Positions 7,986 to 14,611 of a stretch of DNA of 18,606 bases are shown here, piece by piece (position 1 is the stretch's first letter; each line of letters starts with the position of its first letter). The stretch covers positions 1-18,606 of the forward strand of contig JAUVXT010000017.1 in the NCBI GenBank assembly GCA_030603465.1. Reading direction: 5' to 3'. The DNA comes from Deltaproteobacteria bacterium (GTDB lineage Bacteria > Desulfobacterota > Syntrophia > Syntrophales > UBA2210). Both the position numbers and the translations under genes were made by a program. The notes beneath the pieces are model-generated. The model saw nothing but the letters and a program-made list of their open reading frames with translations, made no database searches and had not been told where the DNA came from.

Positions 7986-9383
7986 TTAACTGCCGTTTGC
8001 CTTTCGGAGATCATATCTGATCATCTTCAGTTGGAGCCCTTTCCTGCTTATTCCCAACTGTAAGGCGGCCTTGCTCACATTTCCGTTACAATCTTCCAGC
8101 GCCCTTTTTATTATATCCCTTTCAATTTCTTCTGTCCTGCCCTTTATAATTTCCTTGAAGGATTTTCCCGATTTTGAAAGTTCATCGGCATTTTCCGCAG
8201 CAGCGATATCCCTGATCTCCGCTGGAATATCTTCAATGGTTATGGTGTCTTTGCTTGCCAATAGCACGAGCCTTTCAATAATATTTTCCAGTTCCCTTAT
8301 GTTTCCCGGCCAATTGTAGTTGTTGAAGAATTCTCTCACGCCAAGATCGATGCCCGTGACATTTCTCTTCAGCTTTTTATTGAATTTATCGATAAAGTAG
8401 TCCGTCAGAGGATCTATATCTTCCCTCCTCTCCCTGAGGGGGGGGAGGTGTATGGGCAAAACATTCAATCTGTAATACAGATCTTCTCTGAAGTTGCCAT
8501 CCTTTACATCCTGCAGGAGATTCTTGTTTGTCGCGGTAACGAGCCTCACATCAACCTTTACCGTCTGAAGTCCTCCCACCCGTTCAAATTTCTGTTCCTG
8601 GATAACGCGGAGTATCTTTGCCTGCATGTCCTTTGGCAGATCTCCGATTTCATCGAGAAAGAGGGTTCCCTTGTGGGCCAGTTCAAATCTTCCCTGCTTT
8701 TTGTTTACGGCGCCGGTGAAGGCGCCCTTCTCGAAACCGAACAATTCGCTTTCAAGGAGGTTTTCCGCGATGGCGGAGCAGTTGATTTTGATAAAGGGGT
8801 TGTCTTTCTGGGGGCTGTTTCTGTGGATTGCGGAGGCTATGAGCTCCTTCCCCGTTCCCGTCTCTCCCGTAATGAGCACCGTAGTCATCGTTGGAGCCAC
8901 CCTTTTGATGAGGTCATATATCACCAACATGGGTTTACTGGAACCTATAATATCATACCTGTCTATATCTGCGGGTGACGGGATCAATTCATCTTCATTT
9001 ATGGCCCTGGTTTTAAATGCCTTGCTGATCACGTTTTTGAGGTCGTCCTGGTCAAATGGTTTTGTAATGTAATCGAAAGCCCCTTTTTTAAGCGCTTTTA
9101 CGGCCGTTGTGATCGTGCCATGCGCCGTAATGATGATTACAGGTATGGAAGGGAGGTCTTTGACAATTCTGTCCAAAAGCCCCAGGCCGCCCAGTTTGGG
9201 CATCTTCAGATCTGTGACAACCACCGCCACATCGTCATTTTCCAGGATTTCAAGCGCTTCAAGGCCGTCAGAGGCAGTGATCACATCATACCCCTCCTTT
9301 TGCAGCATCGCCTCGAGGACAAGGAGCATATTTAATTCATCATCGACTATTAAGATTCTGTTCACAAAAATCCCGGCCTTCAC
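7986..9383 (-). CDS. NtrC-family sigma-54-dependent response regulator
   Basis: Cytosolic two-component transcription activator, 465 residues with the classic three domains. The receiver (about 8-120) has the acidic pair D14-D15, phospho-acceptor D58 in VVTDLKMPK, and switch residues T87 and K108. The AAA+ domain (about 147-375) has Walker A GETGTGKE (173-180), the sigma-54 contact loop GAFTGA (220-225) and Walker B TLFLDEIGD. A Fis-type HTH ends the protein (NVSKAALQLGISRKGLQLKM). It should activate a sigma-54 promoter by ATP hydrolysis once phosphorylated. No histidine kinase lies in the window, so the signal is unknown. The start is GTG at 9383; GTG at 9365, just before NRILIVDDE, is an alternative. 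A candidate promoter lies 25 nt or more upstream. The gap to purL is 97 nt, so any link to purine genes is positional only. Confidence 0.93.
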   Translation of the reverse strand: MKAGIFVNRILIVDDELNMLLVLEAMLQKEGYDVITASDGLEALEILENDDVAVVVTDLKMPKLGGLGLLDRIVKDLPSIPVIIITAHGTITTAVKALKKGAFDYITKPFDQDDLKNVISKAFKTRAINEDELIPSPADIDRYDIIGSSKPMLVIYDLIKRVAPTMTTVLITGETGTGKELIASAIHRNSPQKDNPFIKINCSAIAENLLESELFGFEKGAFTGAVNKKQGRFELAHKGTLFLDEIGDLPKDMQAKILRVIQEQKFERVGGLQTVKVDVRLVTATNKNLLQDVKDGNFREDLYYRLNVLPIHLPPLRERREDIDPLTDYFIDKFNKKLKRNVTGIDLGVREFFNNYNWPGNIRELENIIERLVLLASKDTITIEDIPAEIRDIAAAENADELSKSGKSFKEIIKGRTEEIERDIIKRALEDCNGNVSKAALQLGISRKGLQLKMIRYDLRKANGS

Positions 9384-9414
9384 TACCCCTTTGTTGTAAA
9401 AATTAAGCTTGTTT

Positions 9415-9443
9415 ATTTAGTATGAGATGGAGCTTGATGTCAA
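9415..9443 (-). promoter_or_regulatory. Candidate sigma-70 promoter for the response regulator
   Basis: On the minus strand a perfect TTGACA (9443-9438) is followed after 17 nt by CTAAAT (9420-9415), which matches TATAAT in its last three positions. Transcription would begin near 9408, giving a leader of about 25 nt before the GTG at 9383. The -35 and spacing are ideal; the -10 is weak. Confidence 0.42.
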
Positions 9444-9478
9444 GGCAAAAACTTTTTAGCGACTTGATGAATATTTTC

Positions 9479-9504
9479 AAAACCCATGGTTTTTTATGGG
9501 TTTT
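9479..9504. terminator. Possible bidirectional stem-loop
   Basis: AAAACCCAT (9479-9487) pairs perfectly with ATGGGTTTT (9496-9504) around an 8-nt loop containing a T-run. A-rich and T-rich flanks give it a bidirectional terminator look, but only three pairs are G-C and no gene ends just before it. It lies between divergent promoter candidates, where it might insulate the regulator from island transcription. That role is inference. Confidence 0.3.
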
Positions 9505-9542
9505 AATTTCGGTCTTCGAGTGCTTTGTGTCTGTAATGACGC

Positions 9543-9570
9543 TTGACAATAGGTCTTTGTCTGATATATT
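9543..9570 (+). promoter_or_regulatory. Strong sigma-70-like promoter pointing into the accessory block
   Basis: TTGACA (9543-9548) is followed after 16 nt by TATATT (9565-9570), five of six matches to the -10 consensus. The start point would be near 9577. The nearest downstream gene begins about 258 nt later, so a transcript would carry a long leader containing three palindromes. It may drive the small HTH gene, or be left from a gene displaced by the island. Confidence 0.5.
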
Positions 9571-9613
9571 CTACCCTTGTTTATCCCGGTTTGTCTGGAT
9601 GAAAGACCAGTGA

Positions 9614-9636
9614 GTCAGGTCCACGACGAACCTGAC
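9614..9636. repeat. Small inverted repeat
   Basis: GTCAGGT (9614-9620) and ACCTGAC (9630-9636) form a perfect 7-bp stem with a 9-nt loop. No T-run follows. It lies 20 nt before the larger palindrome at 9656-9690. Function unknown. Confidence 0.35.
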
Positions 9637-9655
9637 AATGAACCGATAGCAGAAG

Positions 9656-9690
9656 GCCCTGTCTGCGTGCGACGCACAGGCAGACAGGGC
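9656..9690. repeat. Long palindromic element, copy A
   Basis: GCCCTGTCTGC (9656-9666) pairs perfectly over 11 bp with GCAGACAGGGC (9680-9690), and the interior GTGCG/CGCAC can extend the stem. Its core (9660-9684) recurs on the opposite strand at 17852-17876 with only two differences in 25 nt. This is a dispersed palindromic repeat rather than a local terminator, since no T-run follows. Confidence 0.7.
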
Positions 9691-9729
9691 GAGACAACCT
9701 GTGGGGCCAGTGTCATGTCAATCAAGAAC

Positions 9730-9793
9730 TGTCATTTCGACCGCAGGGAGAAATCTAAGATTTCTCAGTTGTGAAAACTCCTTCGAAATGACA
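9730..9793. repeat. 64-nt imperfect palindrome (MITE/REP-like)
   Basis: The outer arms TGTCATTTCGA (9730-9740) and TCGAAATGACA (9783-9793) pair perfectly over 11 bp. Inside, GAGAAATCT (9748-9756) and AGATTTCTC (9758-9766) form another perfect 9-bp stem. To my knowledge elements beginning GTCATTTCGA and containing GAGAAATCT are scattered between genes in many bacterial genomes, so I take this as a known type of non-autonomous repeat. It ends 41 nt before the HTH gene start and would be transcribed in its leader. Confidence 0.65.
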
Positions 9794-9834
9794 AAATATC
9801 GTTGACACGACCTTAGCATGAGTGGAGATAAATG

Positions 9835-10035
9835 ATGGAAGATCGATGGCTCTCCGTAGACGATATTGCTGCTTACCTCGGCATCAAGCGGGATACCGTT
9901 TATAGATGGATAAGTGAAAGAAATATGCCCGGGCACAAGATCGGCCGCTTGTGGAAGTTTCGGAAAGAAGAGGTCGACGAGTGGATGCGAAGCGGTGATG
10001 GCACAGAAAAGCGCAAAGACGGCGCCAGGGAATGA
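9835..10035 (+). CDS. Small excisionase-fold HTH DNA-binding protein
   Basis: A 66-residue protein made almost entirely of one MerR/excisionase-like winged HTH (HTH_17 family): WLSVDDIAAYLGIKRDTVYRWISERNMPGHKIGRLWKFRKEEVDEWM. It should bind DNA as a regulator or architectural factor. Two ATGs are adjacent (9832 and 9835); GGAG at 9824-9827 is 7 nt before the second, which I chose. Proteins of this type often lead restriction-modification and other defence cassettes, and no integrase is nearby, so a regulatory role is likelier than prophage excision. A second gene of the same design lies at 18014-18208. There the KIGR-W-FRKE-VD-W core is shared but the rest differs, so the two look like separate acquisitions, not a recent duplication. 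Confidence 0.85.
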   Translation: MEDRWLSVDDIAAYLGIKRDTVYRWISERNMPGHKIGRLWKFRKEEVDEWMRSGDGTEKRKDGARE

Positions 10036-10111
10036 CAGGGAAAAGGATATCAATGAGGTGAATCTTTTCCGTATAAAGGTCGATACCGTTCAGGAGCCCG
10101 ATGATGGCTAA
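9998..10111 (+). CDS. Small ORF overlapping the HTH gene, possible gene-start remnant
   Basis: A 37-codon frame starting MAQKSAKTAPGND overlaps the end of the HTH gene by 38 nt in another frame and stops at 10111. I do not recognise the product. The Lys/Ala-rich start is reminiscent of the opening of HsdM-type methyltransferase subunits, which often follow such HTH genes, so it may be the stump of a lost restriction-modification gene. That is a guess from position and composition. It could equally be an untranslated frame. Confidence 0.2.
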   Translation: MAQKSAKTAPGNDREKDINEVNLFRIKVDTVQEPDDG

Positions 10112-10159
10112 AATCGCGAAAGACCAGTAGTGATTGGGCACCAGAATCAGAGGAGAACG

Positions 10160-11641
10160 ATGACTGATCTCAAAGCGCTGATAAAACAGGGTGAAGGCAT
10201 TTCCGTCGAATTCAAGGAATGCCGACACGCCCTCAGCCGGGATATTTATGAGACCGTCTGCGCGTTCCTCAACCGTCATGGTGGAACCCTGCTGCTTGGG
10301 GTTAACGATGCTGGTGAAATAATCGGTGTTGATCCCGACTGCGTGGAGCAGATTAAGAAAGACTTTGTAACGGCCATCAACAATCCACAGAAAATCAATC
10401 CGGCCTGTTATCTGTCAGTCGATGAAGTACAGATTGACGGAAAAACCGTACTTCACATTTTTGTTCCGGAGAGCTCTCGGGTACACCGTTGTAACGAGCG
10501 CATCTTCGACCGGAATGAAGATGGCGATCTGGATATTACAGATCACACGCGCATGGTGGGCGACATGTATCACCGGAAGCAGACCACCTACTCGGAAAAT
10601 AAAGTTTATCCGTATGCCACTCCGGAACATCTCAGGAAAGACCTGATCGCCAAGTGCCGTACGATTGCCACGCTCCGGCGTGAAGATCATCCCTGGGGTC
10701 ACATGGATGATCTGGACCTCCTCAAAAGTGCTCAGCTCTATCAAACCGATTCCGAAACCGGGAAAAGCGGTGTGACCCTTGCAGGCATTCTGCTGTTGGG
10801 CAAAGATGATGTCATTCTTACTGCCGTTCCCCACCACCGGACTGACCTGATTTTGCGCAAGGTCAACCTCGATCGTTATGATGATCGGGACTTTGTCACC
10901 ACCAACCTGATCGAGAGCTATGAGCGGATCATGGCGTTCATTGCCAAGCACCTGTCTGACCCATTTTATCTTGAGGGAGATATGCGAATCAGTATCCGCG
11001 ACGCCATCTTTCGAGAAGTGGCCTCCAATATTCTGATCCACCGGGAATACATCAATCCTTTTCCAGCGAAGCTGATTATCGAGCGAGGACAGGTGCGCAC
11101 TGAAAACAGCAACAATCCGCACGGTTTTGGCTTGATTGATCCGGCGAATTTCACGCCCTTGCCCAAAAACCCGGTGATTGCCCGTTTTTTCCGGGAAATC
11201 CATCGGGCCGACGAGTTAGATTCGGGAATGCGAAACATGATGAAATACGGCAAAGCCTATGGCGGTGAAGATCCTGAGATGATTGAGGGAGATGTGTTCC
11301 GGATTGTTGTTAAGGTGCCGGAATTTAGTGCGATAGCACCCCAACGCGTCCCCTTGAAGGCCCAGTCGGGGGCACAAGTCGAGGCACAAGTCGAGGCACA
11401 AGTCAGCCGGCGCATTTTGTTGGCATGTGCTGAAGCGCCCTTGTCATCGGCGGAAATTGCTGCTGCCTTGGGGCACAAGCAACTGAGCGGCAATTTGCGC
11501 AAAGCACTGCCTGAGCTGCGGAAGGCAGGTTTTCTCGAATACACCATCCCCGATAAACCCAACAGTCGTTTGCAGAAGTACCGGCTGACCGGAAAGGGGC
11601 TGGCGATGGTAAAGGATAAAGGCGAAAGGTTGAAGCGATGA
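10160..11641 (+). CDS. AlbA_2/Schlafen-domain ATP-binding protein (RecG-like regulator family)
   Basis: A 493-residue protein in three parts. The AlbA_2 (Schlafen-like) nucleic-acid domain (about 1-145) shows EGISVEFKE and NRHGGTLLLGVND. The GHKL-type HATPase module (about 270-390) shows REVASNILIHREY (285-297) and a DELDSGMRNMMKYG glycine motif (351-364). A C-terminal winged helix (about 415-480) shows SSAEIAAALGHKQLSGNLRKALPELRKAGF. Before the wHTH is an AQVE repeat coded by nearly three 12-bp units. This architecture is usually annotated as ATP-binding protein or putative transcriptional regulator; its biochemistry is poorly defined and it is common in defence islands. The frame opens with GTG at 10130, but ATG at 10160 follows AGAGGAG at once and starts the conserved sequence, so I chose that. 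Its TGA overlaps the next ATG (ATGA). Confidence 0.85.
   Translation: MTDLKALIKQGEGISVEFKECRHALSRDIYETVCAFLNRHGGTLLLGVNDAGEIIGVDPDCVEQIKKDFVTAINNPQKINPACYLSVDEVQIDGKTVLHIFVPESSRVHRCNERIFDRNEDGDLDITDHTRMVGDMYHRKQTTYSENKVYPYATPEHLRKDLIAKCRTIATLRREDHPWGHMDDLDLLKSAQLYQTDSETGKSGVTLAGILLLGKDDVILTAVPHHRTDLILRKVNLDRYDDRDFVTTNLIESYERIMAFIAKHLSDPFYLEGDMRISIRDAIFREVASNILIHREYINPFPAKLIIERGQVRTENSNNPHGFGLIDPANFTPLPKNPVIARFFREIHRADELDSGMRNMMKYGKAYGGEDPEMIEGDVFRIVVKVPEFSAIAPQRVPLKAQSGAQVEAQVEAQVSRRILLACAEAPLSSAEIAAALGHKQLSGNLRKALPELRKAGFLEYTIPDKPNSRLQKYRLTGKGLAMVKDKGERLKR
11371..11404 (+). repeat. 12-bp tandem repeat inside the AlbA_2 gene
   Basis: Nearly three copies of GGCACAAGTCGA (11371-11382, 11383-11394, partial 11395-11404) encode AQVE-AQVE-AQV between the ATP-binding module and the winged helix. 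Family members often carry a short in-frame peptide repeat at this linker. Copy number could vary by slippage without breaking the frame, altering linker length. Confidence 0.8.
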
Positions 11642-11727
11642 ATAAATCGCACAGAGGGCTCAAAGAAACAGTTGAAGCAGTAGCGGAGTGTGCAGATGCT
11701 GTTTGCATTTGGTGGGAGGTTGTATGA
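11638..11727 (+). CDS. Micro-ORF coupled to the AlbA_2 gene
   Basis: A 29-residue frame beginning MNKSHRGLKET and ending IWWEVV. Its ATG overlaps the AlbA_2 stop (ATGA at 11638-11641), and its own TGA overlaps the next ATG (ATGA at 11724-11727). Such consecutive 4-nt overlaps are typical of coupled genes and unlikely in idle sequence. No domain is recognised. It may be a small helper protein, or a frame that carries ribosomes on to the nuclease gene. Confidence 0.4.
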   Translation: MNKSHRGLKETVEAVAECADAVCIWWEVV

Positions 11728-11858
11728 CCATACCGCTGGAAGATTTTTTCGACATCCAGACTATGCGCGAATATTACAATACGGAGAAATACAAAAAATC
11801 TAAACAATGTTGGGTTCAGACTAATAAAGTCAGAGAAAGGGCATATTTATGCACATAA
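11724..11858 (+). CDS. Second micro-ORF, overlapping the nuclease start
   Basis: A 44-residue frame (MTIPLEDFFDIQTMREYY... rich in Tyr, Lys and Asp/Glu) begins in an ATGA overlap with the preceding micro-ORF and ends 10 nt inside the OLD-family nuclease gene. GGGAGG at 11714-11719, 4 nt before the ATG, is a good ribosome site. No family is recognised. It could be a small partner of the Gabija-like genes, a coupling frame, or the stump of a lost larger gene such as a restriction specificity subunit. Confidence 0.42.
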   Translation: MTIPLEDFFDIQTMREYYNTEKYKKSKQCWVQTNKVRERAYLCT

Positions 11859-13450
11859 AGAAAATCAAAATCGAAGGATTTAAAACCTTTCGCACGTTTG
11901 AATTGTCCTTGAACAAACATCTCAACATAATCGTGGGTGACAATGAGACAGGAAAGACTACCTTGCTGGAAGCAATCAACCTTGTTCTGTCCTCCCAACT
12001 TGATGGTAGAAATATTCAGTATGAGTTGAATCCGTATATTTTCAATAGTGACATGGTTAAGGGCTACTTTGCTGATCTCAAAAACGGGAAACATACATCC
12101 CCGCCACACATTCTAATAGAGATATATTTTGATGATGATCAAAGCAGTGATATAGCCAAACTCAGGGGGACCAACAACTCAGCAGGCGAAGATTGTCCAG
12201 GGCTGTATTTAAAGGCGGAATTGAACGAAGACTTCACTGATGACTTTCAGGAATACATCCGTAAGTCTGAAAACCCAAATATTTTGCCGACAGAATACTA
12301 CACGACTATATGGCGATCGTTCGCAGACAGGTCGGTGGCAACCAGAAATCTTCCGTTCCGTGCAAAAATAATCGACACGAGTCTCGTCAGAGGACGCTTG
12401 GGCCCGAACAAATACATCTCGAAAATTATCAGTGATGTTTTGGGAGACAACCAGCTTTTGCTGTCCATCGCATATAGGAAACTCAAACATTCATTCATGG
12501 GTGAGAAGGGGATCGAAAAAATAAATGAGTTCCTGGAAGCTAAGAAGGGTGATGTTACTACTAAGAAGCTCACTGTTGGAATGGACATGTCTGCACGTTC
12601 GACATGGGACAGCAGCATAACTGCTCACTTGGATGATATACTCTTTGATTCTGTTGGGAAAGGGGAGCAGTGTCGCGTTCAAATGAAGCTTGCTATCGAA
12701 GCCGCTGGTGATTCAAAAGTGCTTCTGATTGAGGAACCTGAGAATCACCTGTCACACTCAAACATGTATCGATTGATAGAAGAAATCACGCAAAGAGGTG
12801 CTGATAGGCAAATCGTTCTCACAACTCATAGCAATTATGTCCTGAATAAGCTTGGGTTAGACAATCTGAAACTGCTATCCCAAAACGGCACAATGACAAT
12901 GATAGATTTGTCGCAAGACACCAAAGACTACTTTTTGAAGCTTCCGGGGTATGACACATTGAGGCTGATTCTGTCACCAAAGACCATTCTCGCAGAAGGA
13001 CCGTCCGATGAGCTAATTGTTCAGAAGGCCTATAAGAAAAAACACGGGATACTGCCATTAGAAGACGGTGTTGATGTGATCTCGGTCGGGACTTCTTTCC
13101 TGAGATTCCTTGAAATCGGGAAACTGCTGAACCTGGATATTCGAGTCGTTACGGACAACGATGGAAATGTCGATGCACTCAGAAAAAAGTATAAGGATTA
13201 TCTGGATGGAAAGGTAGAGAGCATAGAGATATGCTTCGATAACGAGGGTGACTGTCCAACCCTAGAGCCTCAGTTGCTGAAGGCGAACTCGTTAGGGGTA
13301 TTGAATAGGGTCTTGGATAAAAACTTTAAAAACGATAAGGATCTTATTGACCACATGAGTAAGCACAAAACAGAATCTGCCCTAATGGTGTTCAACTCTA
13401 CCGAGGATCTGAATTTTCCGGAATACATCAATGATGCAATCAAAAAGTAA
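11849..13450 (+). CDS. gajA: Gabija GajA-like OLD-family ATPase with TOPRIM nuclease domain
   Basis: A 533-residue protein with an N-terminal ABC-type ATPase and a C-terminal TOPRIM domain, the class 2 OLD (overcoming lysogenization defect) layout. Visible motifs: Walker A GDNETGKT (30-37), signature-like SVGKGEQ (268-274), Walker B VLLIEEPENHLS (291-302), H-loop TTHS (325-328), TOPRIM glutamate in ILAEGPSDELIV (E383), the DxD pair in TDNDGN (D436, D438), TLEPQLL (E473) and a late HKTESAL lysine (K507). The reference GajA of Bacillus cereus is about 578 residues, so this one is slightly short but keeps every motif. In Gabija the ATPase senses nucleotides and the TOPRIM nicks DNA when phage depletes them. 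The next gene, a UvrD-like helicase, overlaps its end by up to 20 nt. The ATG at 11849 opens the conserved HIKKIKIEGFKTFRTFEL. Base composition looks more AT-rich than the flanks, in keeping with transfer. Confidence 0.82.
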   Translation: MHIKKIKIEGFKTFRTFELSLNKHLNIIVGDNETGKTTLLEAINLVLSSQLDGRNIQYELNPYIFNSDMVKGYFADLKNGKHTSPPHILIEIYFDDDQSSDIAKLRGTNNSAGEDCPGLYLKAELNEDFTDDFQEYIRKSENPNILPTEYYTTIWRSFADRSVATRNLPFRAKIIDTSLVRGRLGPNKYISKIISDVLGDNQLLLSIAYRKLKHSFMGEKGIEKINEFLEAKKGDVTTKKLTVGMDMSARSTWDSSITAHLDDILFDSVGKGEQCRVQMKLAIEAAGDSKVLLIEEPENHLSHSNMYRLIEEITQRGADRQIVLTTHSNYVLNKLGLDNLKLLSQNGTMTMIDLSQDTKDYFLKLPGYDTLRLILSPKTILAEGPSDELIVQKAYKKKHGILPLEDGVDVISVGTSFLRFLEIGKLLNLDIRVVTDNDGNVDALRKKYKDYLDGKVESIEICFDNEGDCPTLEPQLLKANSLGVLNRVLDKNFKNDKDLIDHMSKHKTESALMVFNSTEDLNFPEYINDAIKK

Positions 13451-14543
13451 CAAATTGATTATAGCTTCTGCTGGTTCGGGCAAGACAACGTTTTTGGTCG
13501 ATGAAGCTTTGTCGCGTCCAGATAAGCGGATCGCAATACTCACATATACCAACAACAACATTAGCGAGATCAAGAAGAAGTTTTGTGAAAAGCACGGCGG
13601 AATCCCAAAAGAGGTCGATGTGATGACGTGGTTTTCCTTTCTGCTCCGCGAGTGCACGCGACCGTATCAACGGTCGGTGTATACAAAGAGGAGAGTGAAA
13701 ACGATTAAATTTACCGACGCGCGTTCGGACCGTTATGCAAAATATGCTGATACCGAACGTTACTACTTCAGACGTGGTGACGAAATATACTCGGATAAGA
13801 TTTCGCGTTTTGTCATCGATTGTGAAACGAATTCAAACGGCCTTGTTACAAAAAGATTGGCCGATATCTATGACGAGATTTTCATTGATGAATTCCAAGA
13901 CCTGGCTGGTTACGATCTGGATCTGCTTGAGATCTTTCTGAAATCCAGACTTCGTATGGTGATAGTGGGTGATCCGCGGCAATGTACCTACACTACGAAC
14001 AGTTCTGCGAAGAATAGTCAATACCACAGCATTGGGATTATGAAGTTGATATGTGAATGGAAAAACAACAATTTTTGTCAGCTTGAGAAGCATGCAAAAA
14101 GCTATAGATGCAATCAGAAAATTTGCGATTTTGCTGACATACTGTGGCCTGATATGGAGAAAACGGCATCCTACAGCAGCACTGCCACTGAGCATGACGG
14201 TGTTTTTGTGGTTTCTGAGGATATGGTACACAAGTACATTAATCATTACAAACCGACTGTACTTCGATATAACAGGAATGCCAACACCTACGGCTATCCT
14301 GCACTGAATTTTGGAAATGCTAAAGGATTGGAGTTTGAAAGGGTTCTGATTATTCCACACGGTCCGATAAAGAAATATCTTCAAACCGGTGATGTGAAAG
14401 ATGTTGAGAAGTCTTTGGAGAAGTTCTATGTTGCTGTTACAAGGGCAAAACATAGTATTGCATTCCTGTATGATGGAAAATGTAGCGTTGATTGCATTGA
14501 GTGGCAGTCCACAGCAGACCTACAAAAACGAAACGCTATTTGA
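13431..14543 (+). CDS. gajB: Gabija GajB-like compact UvrD/Rep-family helicase
   Basis: Superfamily 1A helicase-like protein of 370 residues. All main motifs are visible: I ASAGSGKTT (12-20, K18), Ia LTYTNNN (37-43), II FIDEFQDL (151-158), III VGDPRQCTY (179-187), IV SYRCNQKI (224-231), V NAKGLEFERVLI (296-307) and VI YVAVTRAKHSIAF (333-345). It is shorter than the roughly 494-residue reference GajB and far shorter than UvrD, and leaves little room for the 1B/2B insertions, so it may be a DNA-sensing ATPase with weak unwinding. It starts inside gajA (ATG 13431 or 13434), implying coupled translation and joint function. Nothing suggests truncation: motif VI is complete and followed by a short tail. 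Assignment as GajB rests on partner and order as well as motifs. Confidence 0.8.
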   Translation: MMQSKSNKLIIASAGSGKTTFLVDEALSRPDKRIAILTYTNNNISEIKKKFCEKHGGIPKEVDVMTWFSFLLRECTRPYQRSVYTKRRVKTIKFTDARSDRYAKYADTERYYFRRGDEIYSDKISRFVIDCETNSNGLVTKRLADIYDEIFIDEFQDLAGYDLDLLEIFLKSRLRMVIVGDPRQCTYTTNSSAKNSQYHSIGIMKLICEWKNNNFCQLEKHAKSYRCNQKICDFADILWPDMEKTASYSSTATEHDGVFVVSEDMVHKYINHYKPTVLRYNRNANTYGYPALNFGNAKGLEFERVLIIPHGPIKKYLQTGDVKDVEKSLEKFYVAVTRAKHSIAFLYDGKCSVDCIEWQSTADLQKRNAI

Positions 14544-14611
14544 CGAAGATTAAATGAGCAAGTGATCGAAATGTGTGTGTGGTTAACACTTTATTTACAA
14601 GGACTAAATAC

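Larger units (their letters stand above)
9384..9834. other. Divergent junction between core genes and accessory block
   Basis: A stretch of about 450 nt separates the last minus-strand gene from the first plus-strand gene. I see no credible protein gene, tRNA or integrase. It holds a minus-strand promoter candidate (9443-9415), a stem-loop (9479-9504), a plus-strand promoter candidate (9543-9570), a hairpin GTCAGGT/ACCTGAC (9614-9636), a long palindrome (9656-9690) and a 64-nt imperfect palindrome (9730-9793). The concentration of palindromes and the strand switch make this the likely boundary of the accessory region. Confidence 0.6.

Noticed and set aside
9422..9613. 63-codon plus-strand frame in the junction
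   Set aside because: No ribosome site, no recognisable sequence, and it runs through the stem-loop and the promoter candidate; treated as non-coding.
9540..9640. tRNA gene or attachment site after the strong promoter
   Set aside because: The promoter resembles those of stable RNA genes, but no cloverleaf, TTCRANY arm or CCA end could be traced, and there is no integrase.
9914..10111. Longer version of the small frame overlapping the HTH gene
   Set aside because: Its first part is a shadow of the HTH gene; only the portion from ATG 9998 is kept, at low confidence.
10415..11203. 262-codon open frame on the minus strand
   Set aside because: It is antisense to the AlbA_2 gene, whose motifs are clear; no ribosome site or recognisable domain in the opposing frame.
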